A DNA stretch of 64,000 bases from Bremerella sp. TYQ1 (GTDB lineage: Bacteria; Planctomycetota; Planctomycetia; Pirellulales; Pirellulaceae): positions 6,593,001 through 6,657,000 of the forward strand of contig NZ_CP083740.1 in the NCBI RefSeq assembly GCF_020150455.1, read 5' to 3'. Shown in pieces: positions 10,025 through 19,780 of the stretch (its first letter is position 1; each line of letters starts with the position of its first letter). The notes under the pieces are model-generated. The model was given only the letters and a program-made list of their open reading frames with translations, was not told the DNA's origin and ran no database searches. The translations under genes and the position numbers were made by a program.

Positions 10025-11419
10025 TTAACTCAGGTTCTGAATCAAGTCGACCAGCGGGAGGAACAACGCGATGACGATGAACCCGACCGAAAAGCCGAGG
10101 AACACGATCAACAACGGTTCCATGATCTTGGTGAGCGAGTCGGTGAGAACTTTGACGTCTTCGTCGTAGGTGTCGGCCACCTTGTACAACATGGTGTCAA
10201 GTTCACCGGTCTCTTCCCCCACGTCGATCATATTGGTAACGAACAGTTCCACCATTCGTCGCCGCAGTGTCAGGAAGTACCAGCCGGCACCCAGGGCACC
10301 AGCCACGCCGACCGCTTGCCAGGCAAACGGCTGCATCGCTTCGATGAAGAAGAATGAGATGAATGGGGCCAACGGGAAGATGACCCAAAGGAAAAGCGCG
10401 ATCGGATGGAAGGGAGCTCGGCAGTTCTCTTCCATAGGTTTAAAGATCGATTCACCCTCTTTCACCGATTCCGAAACATTGTGGTACATCCGCTCGAACA
10501 TCGCGTTACCGCTGGTATCGCGAGCGATGTTCAGACATTCCAAAATGGGAACCCCGGAGGAAATAAGCGTGCCCAAAGTACGTGTCGTACGAGCCAATAC
10601 GTTCTTTTCGACGAGGCCGCCGAAGATGGGGATGTTCAGGAAGAACAAGTCCCAGCCCATGCGGCCATGTTTGAATTTTCTAAGCAGTTTGACGAACAGG
10701 AACACCGCAATCGGAATCAGCGGGATGCAGTACCAGTAGTTCACAACGCCGTTACTGATGGTGATCAGCAGTTCCGTAACGGCCGGCAAATCGAGCTCGA
10801 ATTCCTCGAAGATCTGGCGGAACGTAGGAACGATCTTGATCATGATAAACGTCAAGATACCGACGGCGACGGTGATGACCACACATGGATAGATCATCGC
10901 CCCTTGCACTTTTCGGCGAAGGTCGGCATCGCGTTCCATGAAGTCGGCCAGACGCATCAGAATGACTTCCAATGCACCACCTGCTTCCCCGGCACGGATC
11001 ATGTTCACGTACAAGCGGTTGAAACATTTGGGGCACTTGGCCATCGCTTCGGAAAGCCCTGCCCCTGATTCGATGTCTTCGCAGACATCCATCAAACTGT
11101 TTTTGAGCCGGCCAGGCTTGGCTTGTTGTTCGAGAATCTTAAGGCTTCGCAGAATCGGCAAACCGGCATTCTGCAAAATGGCCAGCTGCCGCGTAAACGT
11201 GGTCAACTGTCGGTGGCTGACGCCGCCGATCGTGAAGCCGCGATTTTTCCCTTTGCCTTTAGCGCCCGCTTTTTCCCGCGATTTCTTTTCGTTGATGCGG
11301 GTAACGAAGTAGCCCATCTGCCGGATGGTCGCTTGGGCATCGTCTTCGGTCGGGGCCTCGATGACGTCGCGGATCTCCTGACCTTGAGCGTCCATCGCTT
11401 CAAATTGATAGGTTGGCAT
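10025..11419 (-). CDS. gspF: Type II secretion/type IV pilus inner-membrane platform protein GspF/PilC
   Basis: 464 residues, slightly over the usual 400. It carries two repeated GspF domains, each with long hydrophobic helices: the first near residues 170-240 ('GAMIYPCVVITVAVGILTF'), a second group near 360-390 and a C-terminal helix ('IVFLGFSVGFIVIALFLPL'). The second repeat has 'VDVGEETGELDTML', resembling the family motif GE.tG.L..ml. The N-terminal cytoplasmic domain includes a Lys/Arg-rich insert (residues 45-60). It sits between the GspE ATPase and the pseudopilins, as in most such operons. The protein anchors the ATPase at the inner membrane and supports pseudopilus assembly. Whether to name it GspF or PilC depends on which machine is built; the family is certain. 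Confidence 0.92.
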   Translation of the reverse strand: MPTYQFEAMDAQGQEIRDVIEAPTEDDAQATIRQMGYFVTRINEKKSREKAGAKGKGKNRGFTIGGVSHRQLTTFTRQLAILQNAGLPILRSLKILEQQAKPGRLKNSLMDVCEDIESGAGLSEAMAKCPKCFNRLYVNMIRAGEAGGALEVILMRLADFMERDADLRRKVQGAMIYPCVVITVAVGILTFIMIKIVPTFRQIFEEFELDLPAVTELLITISNGVVNYWYCIPLIPIAVFLFVKLLRKFKHGRMGWDLFFLNIPIFGGLVEKNVLARTTRTLGTLISSGVPILECLNIARDTSGNAMFERMYHNVSESVKEGESIFKPMEENCRAPFHPIALFLWVIFPLAPFISFFFIEAMQPFAWQAVGVAGALGAGWYFLTLRRRMVELFVTNMIDVGEETGELDTMLYKVADTYDEDVKVLTDSLTKIMEPLLIVFLGFSVGFIVIALFLPLVDLIQNLS

Positions 11420-11493
11420 GGCTACGTCGGGCTCTTGCTAATGAAGTCAAAAATGGGTGTACGGTAATTGCTGGCCAGCAAGTGGTTTGTTCG

Positions 11494-13218
<1,725 letters not shown>

Positions 13219-13277
13219 GAAGTCGTCTCGTTGTCCGTCAGGTTTTGAAAAGGAAAAGGGAAGAGCGAGCAGGGCCG

Positions 13278-14378
13278 TTATGCGGCGCCTTCACGGTCTT
13301 CGACAATACCGCGTCGCGCGTCGGCGATACGTTTTGCCAGGTCGTTGGGATTTTGGGCTTTGGCCAACGCGTCTTCCATGGTGACACGTTCGGCACGCCA
13401 ATGATTGAATAAGGAGTCGTCCATCAGAATCATCCCGTGCTTCGAGCCGGTTTGAATCATCGATGGAATACGGAATGTTTTGTTTTCACGAATCAGGTTG
13501 GAGATACCTGAGGTGACGTTCAGCAACTCGTAGGCAGCACAGCGTCCGCCACCGATTTTGGGGCACAGCGTCTGAGCCAACACGCCCAGCAGTGCCGAGC
13601 CGAGCTGGGTACGAATCTGATCCTGTTGGCCGGCCGGGAACACGTCGATAATACGGTCGACGGTACTTGCCGCGCTATTGGTATGCAGCGTACCGAACAC
13701 AACGTGCCCTGTTTCCGCCGCCGAAATAGCAGCTTCAATCGTCTCCAAGTCTCGCATTTCACCCACGAGGATCACGTCAGGGTCCTGACGCAACGCACGT
13801 CGAATGGCTTCCGAGAACGACGGCACGTCAACGCCGATTTCACGTTGGTTGACGGTCGACTTTTTGTGGTAGTGATAAAATTCGATCGGGTCTTCGATCG
13901 TGATGATATGGTGGTCGATGGTTTCGTTGAGGTGGTTGATCACCGAGGCAAGCGTGGTCGACTTACCAGAACCGGTCGGTCCAGTGACGAGGAACAACCC
14001 ACGCGGCCGATGGCAAAGCTCCAGCACTTTCGCCGGCAGACCCAACTGCTCGGGGGTGAGCATGTCGTTTGGAATCTGACGCAAGACCATCGAGATGTTT
14101 CCACGCTGTCGGAAAATCGACACACGGAAACGAGCCAAGTCCGAAAACGCAAAACCAAAGTCGGAACCGCCTGTTTCTTGCAATTCGCGTTGGCACCGTT
14201 CCGGCGTGATGCTTTTCATCAGCGAAACAGTGTCGTCAGGTTCCAGCGATTTGGTATCCAATTGACGCATTCGACCATGCAAGCGAAACACGGGGGGCTG
14301 TCCCACGGTTATATGAATATCGCTCGCGCCTTGTTTGATGGCGGCCTGTAACAATTTGTCAATCAGAATCGTGGCCAT
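13278..14378 (-). CDS. pilT: Twitching motility/retraction ATPase PilT
   Basis: 366 residues, the normal length for PilT. It has 'ASDIHITVGQPPVFRLHGRM' near the N-terminus, Walker A GPTGSGKSTTL near residue 135, Walker B ILVGEMRDLET, and the PilT-specific signature 'AISAAETGHVVFGTLHT'. It lacks the zinc-binding CxxC region of PilB. The C-terminus is Glu/Arg-rich. The protein powers pilus retraction, and its presence next to PilB-type ATPases argues that a retractable type IV pilus, rather than only a secretion pseudopilus, is made here. It is separated from the upstream ATPase by 336 bp, so it may have its own promoter. Confidence 0.95.
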   Translation of the reverse strand: MATILIDKLLQAAIKQGASDIHITVGQPPVFRLHGRMRQLDTKSLEPDDTVSLMKSITPERCQRELQETGGSDFGFAFSDLARFRVSIFRQRGNISMVLRQIPNDMLTPEQLGLPAKVLELCHRPRGLFLVTGPTGSGKSTTLASVINHLNETIDHHIITIEDPIEFYHYHKKSTVNQREIGVDVPSFSEAIRRALRQDPDVILVGEMRDLETIEAAISAAETGHVVFGTLHTNSAASTVDRIIDVFPAGQQDQIRTQLGSALLGVLAQTLCPKIGGGRCAAYELLNVTSGISNLIRENKTFRIPSMIQTGSKHGMILMDDSLFNHWRAERVTMEDALAKAQNPNDLAKRIADARRGIVEDREGAA

Positions 14379-14714
14379 TGGTTCCCTTTACCACATCTTG
14401 GATTGCCTCAGCATGGACCGAAATCGATCTTTTATTGAGGAGAATCCAGCCTCTATTTGGCCGCAGTCGTTGGGATGACGTCTGCTTTCTGTTTCACCTT
14501 CCAGGGCGAAGCGAAAGCTCCCAGTGTGCCGACAGGACCGTGAACTGCTGATGAATAAATATTGAAAAGCGTTGGAAAAGCTGTCCCGATGACCGAATTG
14601 TTGCTATCAGCCGCCGGAGACTCAAATTTGTCGTACTAATTTTAGCGTTCACGGCCTGATGGCTCGTAAACGCTTAGTTTGTCCCAGTTTGGGGGTGAAC
14701 ACCGAGAATGCCGA
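14379..14714. other. 336-bp gap upstream of pilT
   Basis: I see no gene here. The gap follows the upstream ATPase stop (14715) and precedes pilT. An imperfect hairpin lies at about 14644-14676 (AGCGTT pairing with AACGCT around a GCC/GGC stem); it has no T-run in the direction of the genes. A promoter for pilT is plausible but not recognisable. Confidence 0.4.
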
Positions 14715-16442
14715 TTAGGCGTCCTTCTCGACGATCTTGGCCACACGGAAGACTTCTTCCAGCGTTGTCTTGCCGAGCATCGCTTTTTTGACCCCGTCGT
14801 CAAACAAGGTATCCATGCCGGTGTTCACAGCGGCGCGACGGATATCCTGGGTGGCCGCCCCTTGGAATGCCAACTCTCTAAGTCGTGCATTCATAGGCAT
14901 TAACTCAAAAATACCCATACGTCCCTTGTAACCACTACGCTGGCAGTTGCCGCAGCCGCGACCCTTCATAAAGGTCGCCCCTTCGGCCATCTCTGCCGTG
15001 ATGCCAGCGGCGTCCAGCGTTTCCTTGCTTGGCTTGTAGGGAGCCTTGCATTTCTCGCAAATGACTCGCACAAGACGCTGAGCTAGCACCCCAATAATTG
15101 TACTGGAAACAAGATATGAGGGAACACCCATATCGATTAAACGTGTAATAGCACCGGGCGCATCGTTCGTGTGCAGTGTACTAAAAACCAAGTGTCCAGT
15201 GAGTGAGGCTTGAATCCCCATGGATGCTGTTTCAGTATCGCGCATTTCACCAACAAGGATGATATTGGGGGCCTGTCGTAACATGGCCTTAATAATCTTG
15301 GCGAAATCGAGCCCGATGCTGTGCCGCACCTGAGTCTGGTTGATGCCTGGCAGGTAGTACTCAACGGGGTCTTCGGCGGTGATGATCTTCGTATCTGGGC
15401 GGTTCAGTTCGTTGAGGGCCGCGTAGAGGGTAGTCGTCTTCCCCGAACCGGTGGGTCCGGTGACGAGCACAATACCGTTGGGCCGTTTGATGAGGTTATT
15501 GAACTTGATGAAGTTGGTGTCGGAGAGACCCAGCTGGCGAATCCCCACCTTGATGCTGTCTTTATCCAGAATCCGCATCACGATCGACTGACCATGGTTG
15601 GTCGGGATGACGCTCACGCGGAGGTCGATCGTTTTCGTTCCAACGTCTGCTTTAATACGACCGTCCTGACAGCGACGACGTTCGGCAATGTCGATACCCC
15701 CCAAAATCTTGAGGCGCGACAAAATGGCACCCAGCATACGTCTGGGGGGGCTGTCACGTTCGATTAAACGTCCATCGATGCGGTAGCGAATACGAACACG
15801 GTCCTCAAATGGCTCGACATGGATGTCCGACGCACGCAGTTGAACAGCCTCGTTAATCATCAACTGCACCAGCCGAACGACGGGGGCGCTCGTTTCGTCC
15901 ACCGTTTCGTCACCGGCCATCGTCATGGTGTCTTGTTCCATGGTGTCGGTGAAGTCGATCGCCGTATCGGTGAATTCCTGCAGCATCGTATCTGCCGATT
16001 CGCCCTCTTGCTGACCGTAATATCGGTTGATCGATTCCAGGATGTTTTCCCGGGGGGCGAGGGCAATCTCGACCTTACGATTCAGAATGAATCGGAGTTT
16101 GTCGATCGTTTCCAGGTCCAGAGGGTCGGAAATGATGACTTTCAGTGCCCCGTCGTCTTCGGCCATTGGCATCACCACGTTTTCACGAGCGACCGATTCT
16201 GGCACTAGTTCGACCGCAGACATGGGAATTCGGACCTCTTCCAGGTCGACGAATTCAAGTCCATGCTCTTCCGCAACGGCTCGCATCACGTCGTTGGCAC
16301 CGACGTAACCTGACCGAATAAGTGCCTCGGGAACGGGGATTCCCTGGGCATCGGCCATGGTTTCGGCCTCGCGCAATTGGTCCGGACCTACGAGCCCGCG
16401 TCGAATCAGAATGTCCGCAAAATTTCCCAGGGTTCCAGCCAA
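14715..16442 (-). CDS. Second GspE/PilB-family ATPase, TTG start
   Basis: 575 residues. Domains: MshEN (residues about 5-140, with 'GNFADILIRRGLVGPDQL'), GspE core with Walker A GPTGSGKTTTL near residue 327, Walker B IILVGEMRDTET, His box STLHTNDAPGAI, and a C-terminal zinc region with C..C pairs (CEKCKAPYKPS and CGNCQRSGYKGRMG). The frame has no ATG before the conserved domain; TTG at 16442 has GGAGGA at 7-bp spacing, so TTG is very likely the true start. It shares family features with the downstream ATPase at 11494-13218. Having two extension-type ATPases plus PilT suggests either two machines sharing GspF and the pseudopilins, or a T4P with a redundant motor. Confidence 0.9.
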   Translation of the reverse strand: MAGTLGNFADILIRRGLVGPDQLREAETMADAQGIPVPEALIRSGYVGANDVMRAVAEEHGLEFVDLEEVRIPMSAVELVPESVARENVVMPMAEDDGALKVIISDPLDLETIDKLRFILNRKVEIALAPRENILESINRYYGQQEGESADTMLQEFTDTAIDFTDTMEQDTMTMAGDETVDETSAPVVRLVQLMINEAVQLRASDIHVEPFEDRVRIRYRIDGRLIERDSPPRRMLGAILSRLKILGGIDIAERRRCQDGRIKADVGTKTIDLRVSVIPTNHGQSIVMRILDKDSIKVGIRQLGLSDTNFIKFNNLIKRPNGIVLVTGPTGSGKTTTLYAALNELNRPDTKIITAEDPVEYYLPGINQTQVRHSIGLDFAKIIKAMLRQAPNIILVGEMRDTETASMGIQASLTGHLVFSTLHTNDAPGAITRLIDMGVPSYLVSSTIIGVLAQRLVRVICEKCKAPYKPSKETLDAAGITAEMAEGATFMKGRGCGNCQRSGYKGRMGIFELMPMNARLRELAFQGAATQDIRRAAVNTGMDTLFDDGVKKAMLGKTTLEEVFRVAKIVEKDA

Positions 16443-16585
16443 AGCGCTATCCTCCGAGCGGAATATAGAAAGGGAGAAGGTTCTAGAGAAAAAGATAAGT
16501 GCATTCCTAGCCTACCACGAGGCTTGGAACGTCGTTAAGTCTTTTGTGCGTGAAATTTACGTCTAATTTCGCAAGTCTATCATCC

Positions 16586-17341
16586 TTAAAGCGATGGCCT
16601 GTCGTCAAGACGCGGTTCTTTCGGGGGGGCTTTGAAGCGATAGGTATCCTTTCTGGGTTCTTCCTGTTTGGGGATGTACTGGCGATATTTCTCGCCATGT
16701 TCCGACTCCGCGTCTTGGTAGGTTTCTGCGGCTTCGTTTTTCTGCGGGACGCTGAATCGAGGCTGGCTCTTGGAAGGCTCGATGCGACGTGGCCCATATG
16801 GAACGTGTGAATGGTTGGGCGTCCACGTCGGAGATTGGTACATGTTGTCGTTGACCGTGGGGCCTTGGTGGATCTGGGGAGCGTCGGTCGCGGTAGGTGG
16901 CTGAAGATTCGGCGAGTACGGGTTCGAGTAAGCGTATGGCATGGCTGGAGCAACAAGTTTCCTGGCCGATTCCCACTGAGTGCGGCCAATTTCGCGGAGC
17001 TTGTCGGCCATTGTGAAGTTGTTTTGAGATTCTGCCTGGGAGGCTAATGCTTCTAGCTTTCGAGCGTCCTGGCGAAGCGTTTCGACCATTTCGCGAATCT
17101 CTTGTTGTAAGTCGCCGGTGGATGCATTTCCGGAAGCTGGTTCCGCTTGAATGCCGAGTGCTTTCGACTCGACTTTAAATTCGGGGCCGAGCTGTTCGCG
17201 GATCTTTTCGATTTCCTTGAGATCCCATGACCCTGTTTGCCAGTGGCTGGAAGGGGCATCTTTCGAGGGCTTTTCGTCGGCGTGAACGCAGGCGGTAAGC
17301 AGTAATAGAGCAATTAGCGGGGTCCAGCATCGCGTCGGCAT
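16586..17341 (-). CDS. Putative lipoprotein with coiled coil and proline-rich tail
   Basis: 251 residues from the ATG at 17341. The N-terminus (MPTRCWTPLIALLLLTACVHAD) is a signal peptide with the lipobox LTAC, so the mature protein probably starts at Cys and is membrane-anchored. Then come an amphipathic, Glu/Lys-rich stretch (about residues 70-115, likely helical coiled coil) and a Pro/Gln/Asn-rich C-terminal half. No family is recognised. An in-frame extension 36 residues upstream is open but lacks a signal peptide, so I prefer 17341. It follows 144 bp upstream of the ATPase gene and may be co-transcribed with it, which could mean a role in the envelope around the pilus. That link is inference from position only. 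Confidence 0.6.
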   Translation of the reverse strand: MPTRCWTPLIALLLLTACVHADEKPSKDAPSSHWQTGSWDLKEIEKIREQLGPEFKVESKALGIQAEPASGNASTGDLQQEIREMVETLRQDARKLEALASQAESQNNFTMADKLREIGRTQWESARKLVAPAMPYAYSNPYSPNLQPPTATDAPQIHQGPTVNDNMYQSPTWTPNHSHVPYGPRRIEPSKSQPRFSVPQKNEAAETYQDAESEHGEKYRQYIPKQEEPRKDTYRFKAPPKEPRLDDRPSL

Positions 17342-17518
17342 AGTTCTACTCCATTGAGTGAGATGGTAGGAATCGACATCTGGCGACCATAAATTAGCAA
17401 ATCCGACAAAGTCTACCAACTTTGACTCAAGAATCTGCATTGACGCCACCGCACGACGTTTCGATAATCCGCTGCCCCAAATTGGTAGCTATCAGAGATC
17501 GTCTGCAAAGGTTGGTGG

Positions 17519-18373
17519 ATGGCGAACGCATCCGGCAAATCGAATTCCGCTCTTTTAACGCTCTTCGCGTTCGTTCTGCTTGCGCCGGCTTTGATGGCAG
17601 AGGAAGCCGTCTCTCAATCGACAGCAACTGTGGAAGAGATTGAACCACTGCCAAAGTCGATGTTGGAAGCGGAAGTCATCGAAGCAGGGCCCAGTCGAAC
17701 CTATGCGTATCCGGACGCCGGCGAGTCATGGTTCGGCGGGAAGCATCAAAAGGGTGAGTTTTCTCATCGATTCGATATGGTTCACAGCCACCCTGACGAT
17801 CCGGCGCGGCATATCGGTTGGGGGCAGCCTCTGACAGGAATGAGTTGGCGGAATCGTCCTATTCATATTGATGTGTTTGCCGGCACGATTATGCTGCAAA
17901 ATCTGATCCCTGGCGATGTCGAACAGGAAGGGGCTTTCTTCGACGGCTTACGCTTGGGATACGACTTCGATCACTACTGGGGGACCGAAGTGCGTTTGGG
18001 CTTCGCGGAAGGTCGGCTTACCTATCCGACCGATACCAGCTTTTCGGGAAAGAGTCAGCTGATTCTGCTCGACTACAACGTGCAGTTCTATCCGTGGGGC
18101 GATTCGGCCTGGCGTCCTTATGCCACGTTGGGATTAGGAGCGGCCGTGTTTCAATATGAAGATGTGCTTGGACGCGCACGTGATCAGGCTCAAGTTTCTA
18201 TGCCGTTTGGATTGGGACTGAAGTATCTCGTTCACAAGCGATTGGCACTTCGTTTTGAAGTCCTCGATAACTTGGCCCTGGGTGGAAGCGACGCCGACTC
18301 GACCAACAATTTTTCAGTCACCGGTGGCTTTGAGTATCGCTTCGGTGGAAGTGCGCCAGGGTACTATCGTTAG
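17519..18373 (+). CDS. Predicted outer-membrane beta-barrel protein
   Basis: 284 residues. Residues 1-27 form a signal peptide (MANASGKSNSALLTLFAFVLLAPALMAEE). From about residue 115 there are alternating aromatic-rich beta strands (IHIDVFAGTIML, GLRLGYDFDHYWGTEVRLGF, SQLILLDYNVQFYPW, RPYATLGLGAAVF, SMPFGLGLKYLVHKRLALRFEV), and the protein ends in a strand with FEYRFGGS, typical of OmpA/OmpW-like porin-fold barrels. The N-terminal 90 residues before the barrel are acidic and of unknown role. The gene runs opposite to its neighbours and has its own likely promoter in the 177-bp gap upstream. It ends near a bidirectional terminator. No specific ligand can be inferred. Confidence 0.75.
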   Translation: MANASGKSNSALLTLFAFVLLAPALMAEEAVSQSTATVEEIEPLPKSMLEAEVIEAGPSRTYAYPDAGESWFGGKHQKGEFSHRFDMVHSHPDDPARHIGWGQPLTGMSWRNRPIHIDVFAGTIMLQNLIPGDVEQEGAFFDGLRLGYDFDHYWGTEVRLGFAEGRLTYPTDTSFSGKSQLILLDYNVQFYPWGDSAWRPYATLGLGAAVFQYEDVLGRARDQAQVSMPFGLGLKYLVHKRLALRFEVLDNLALGGSDADSTNNFSVTGGFEYRFGGSAPGYYR

Positions 18374-18427
18374 TCGGCCCGGTTTGACATTCACACAAAG
18401 CTGAAGTGTGAGGCACTGAAACGCTCG

Positions 18428-18470
18428 GCGCATGAAAAAAGGGATGCGACCCCGATGGTGATCGCATCCC
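18428..18470 (-). terminator. Terminator of the cysteine-rich lipoprotein gene (tail motif GCGCATG)
   Basis: A perfect 9-bp stem, GGGATGCGA (18441-18449) with TCGCATCCC (18462-18470), around a 12-base loop. On the minus strand it is followed by T6 (A6 at 18435-18440) and then CATGCGC. It terminates the minus-strand gene that stops at 18502, and it may also help terminate the plus-strand gene that stops at 18373. It shares its downstream motif with two other hairpins (see 19343-19385 and 19523-19565). Confidence 0.8.
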
Positions 18471-18501
18471 TTCTAAAGCCCCCCTGGCTATTGATTTGGT
18501 T

Positions 18502-19161
18502 TTACATGCTTCCGCGACCCAGTCGGTGAGGGCTGCGTCCGCTGGTCGAAGTCGTGTGCGTGCGGTACATCGTTTGATCGGATGGGGAAGCTGGCGTAGG
18601 CGAGCCATACTGCATGGGAACTTCAGAGTCGTAGAGAATTGTCGACTCTCCAGGAATCGTTTGCTCGTAACCCACGGTGCGTGTCTTCGCTTGGCAAGCA
18701 CAACTGTTACATGGCATCCCTTGATCGCACATGCTCGAGCAGCTGTCGTCGCCGTGGCGGATCCCCGTCAGGCCAGGTCGGCACTTTCCGCCAACAGGAC
18801 CAACGTAGTTGCCAAAGCAGTCGCATGGATCGCACTTGGGAGGATCTGAGATCCATTCGCCCCAGTAGACTTCATCGGAGCAGCCTGCGGTGCATGTCAG
18901 GTTGTTTCGCAAGTGTTGACGAATCTCTGCGAACGGAGGTTTCGGCAGGCAGACTTCGTAGTTAGGACCGCAGCTTTTGGCACATGTCGTTGTGCATCCG
19001 CACGAGTCGCCACAAGTCGAACCGCAATCGTCGCAGGCACACCCAGACGAAGGAACGACGTTTCCCATGTGGCAGGAATTGCAGCTAGGTACGGTACGGC
19101 AACCGGTAGCCGCGAATGCAACGACGGCAACAATGCTGAGGATCAAGTGGCGTGACATCAT
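18502..19161 (-). CDS. Cysteine-rich putative lipoprotein
   Basis: 219 residues from the ATG at 19161, preceded by GGAAAG. The N-terminus (MMSRHLILSIVAVVAFAATGC) has a lipobox ATGC, so a lipid anchor at Cys 21 is predicted. The mature protein has about 30 Cys residues, in clusters such as CACDDCGSTCGDSCGCTT and CDPCDCFG. The clusters suggest metal binding or many disulfides. The C-terminus is Ser/Thr/Pro-rich and cysteine-free. Several planctomycete genomes have such lipoproteins, but I know no function. The longer open frame upstream of 19161 runs through the region with terminator hairpins and is not coding. Confidence 0.7.
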   Translation of the reverse strand: MMSRHLILSIVAVVAFAATGCRTVPSCNSCHMGNVVPSSGCACDDCGSTCGDSCGCTTTCAKSCGPNYEVCLPKPPFAEIRQHLRNNLTCTAGCSDEVYWGEWISDPPKCDPCDCFGNYVGPVGGKCRPGLTGIRHGDDSCSSMCDQGMPCNSCACQAKTRTVGYEQTIPGESTILYDSEVPMQYGSPTPASPSDQTMYRTHTTSTSGRSPHRLGRGSM

Positions 19162-19342
19162 GTCGAGACTTTCCTGGTTCACTTCAAACGAACCACCCTG
19201 GATCGACAGGGCAGGGGGGGATTGGGATCGTGACTCAAGAACGGATATCGGCCAAAAAGTTGGCACAATCGAGAGAATTGCCGTAATCGGCAAAGTTTGC
19301 CACAAAAAGAGATCGATGCTGTCAGTGATGGCGTAATCGTCA

Positions 19343-19385
19343 GCGCATAAAAAACCGTTGTGATCCGCCCCCAGATACACAACGG
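19343..19385 (-). terminator. Hairpin with T6 and GCGCAT tail, second of three
   Basis: CCGTTGTG (19355-19362) pairs with CACAACGG (19378-19385), and T6 follows on the minus strand (A6 at 19349-19354), then ATGCGC (19343-19348 on the plus strand). A terminator form, but no known gene ends just upstream. It would terminate a transcript from the 19390-19522 region. Confidence 0.6.
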
Positions 19386-19522
19386 CTTCCTGCCCACGAC
19401 TTCCATCGTGGCATTTCGGTACTTTGGCTATCGGCTTGCCAAAAGCAACGCGCCGAGCATCGCTGAGGGTGAATTCGGGGAACCACATGAGAAAGGGGGA
19501 CCGCTTCCCCATCGTGCGCCGC

Positions 19523-19565
19523 GCGCATAAAAAAGGCCGTCAAGTGGGGCAGGTACTTGACGGCC
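19523..19565 (-). terminator. Terminator of the membrane protein gene, third with the shared tail
   Basis: GGCCGTCAAGT (19535-19545) pairs perfectly with ACTTGACGGCC (19555-19565) around a 9-base loop. T6 follows on the minus strand (A6 at 19529-19534), then ATGCGC. It terminates the minus-strand gene that stops at 19781, about 215 bp upstream. The 12-base string GCGCATAAAAAA is identical to that at 19343-19354. Confidence 0.75.
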
Positions 19566-19780
19566 TTGATTAACAGCTTGCGCCGTTAATCGTGTATTGG
19601 AGCCACATTGGGCCCATGAGCTACTGTCATCGGCGTCTGCTGATCAGTCGATAAGCAATAATCTCGATGGACGTTAAAGCTTAGCTCTCGCCGATAACGT
19701 TGTGCGAGAATCTGTCTCAAAAAGCCAAAGAATCACAAAATCATGAAATCGTCAGAATATGCCTTACGAATCACAATCAC

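Larger units (their letters stand above)
19162..19780. other. 619-bp gap with two terminator hairpins
   Basis: I see no convincing gene in this gap. It holds two minus-strand hairpins each followed by T6 (annotated separately at 19343-19385 and 19523-19565). Between them lies a stretch of about 140 bp (19386-19522) which could be a small RNA or leader transcript, because a transcript starting after the first hairpin would end at the second. An open frame of 67 codons (19340-19543, minus) spans both and is probably a product of the repeated FFMR-encoding tail. The rest (19566-19780) shows nothing I can identify. Confidence 0.4.

Noticed and set aside
19340..19543. A 67-codon frame on the minus strand
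   Set aside because: It spans two terminator hairpins and begins and ends in the repeated T6 ATGCGC tail that reads as FFMR. No other evidence of coding.
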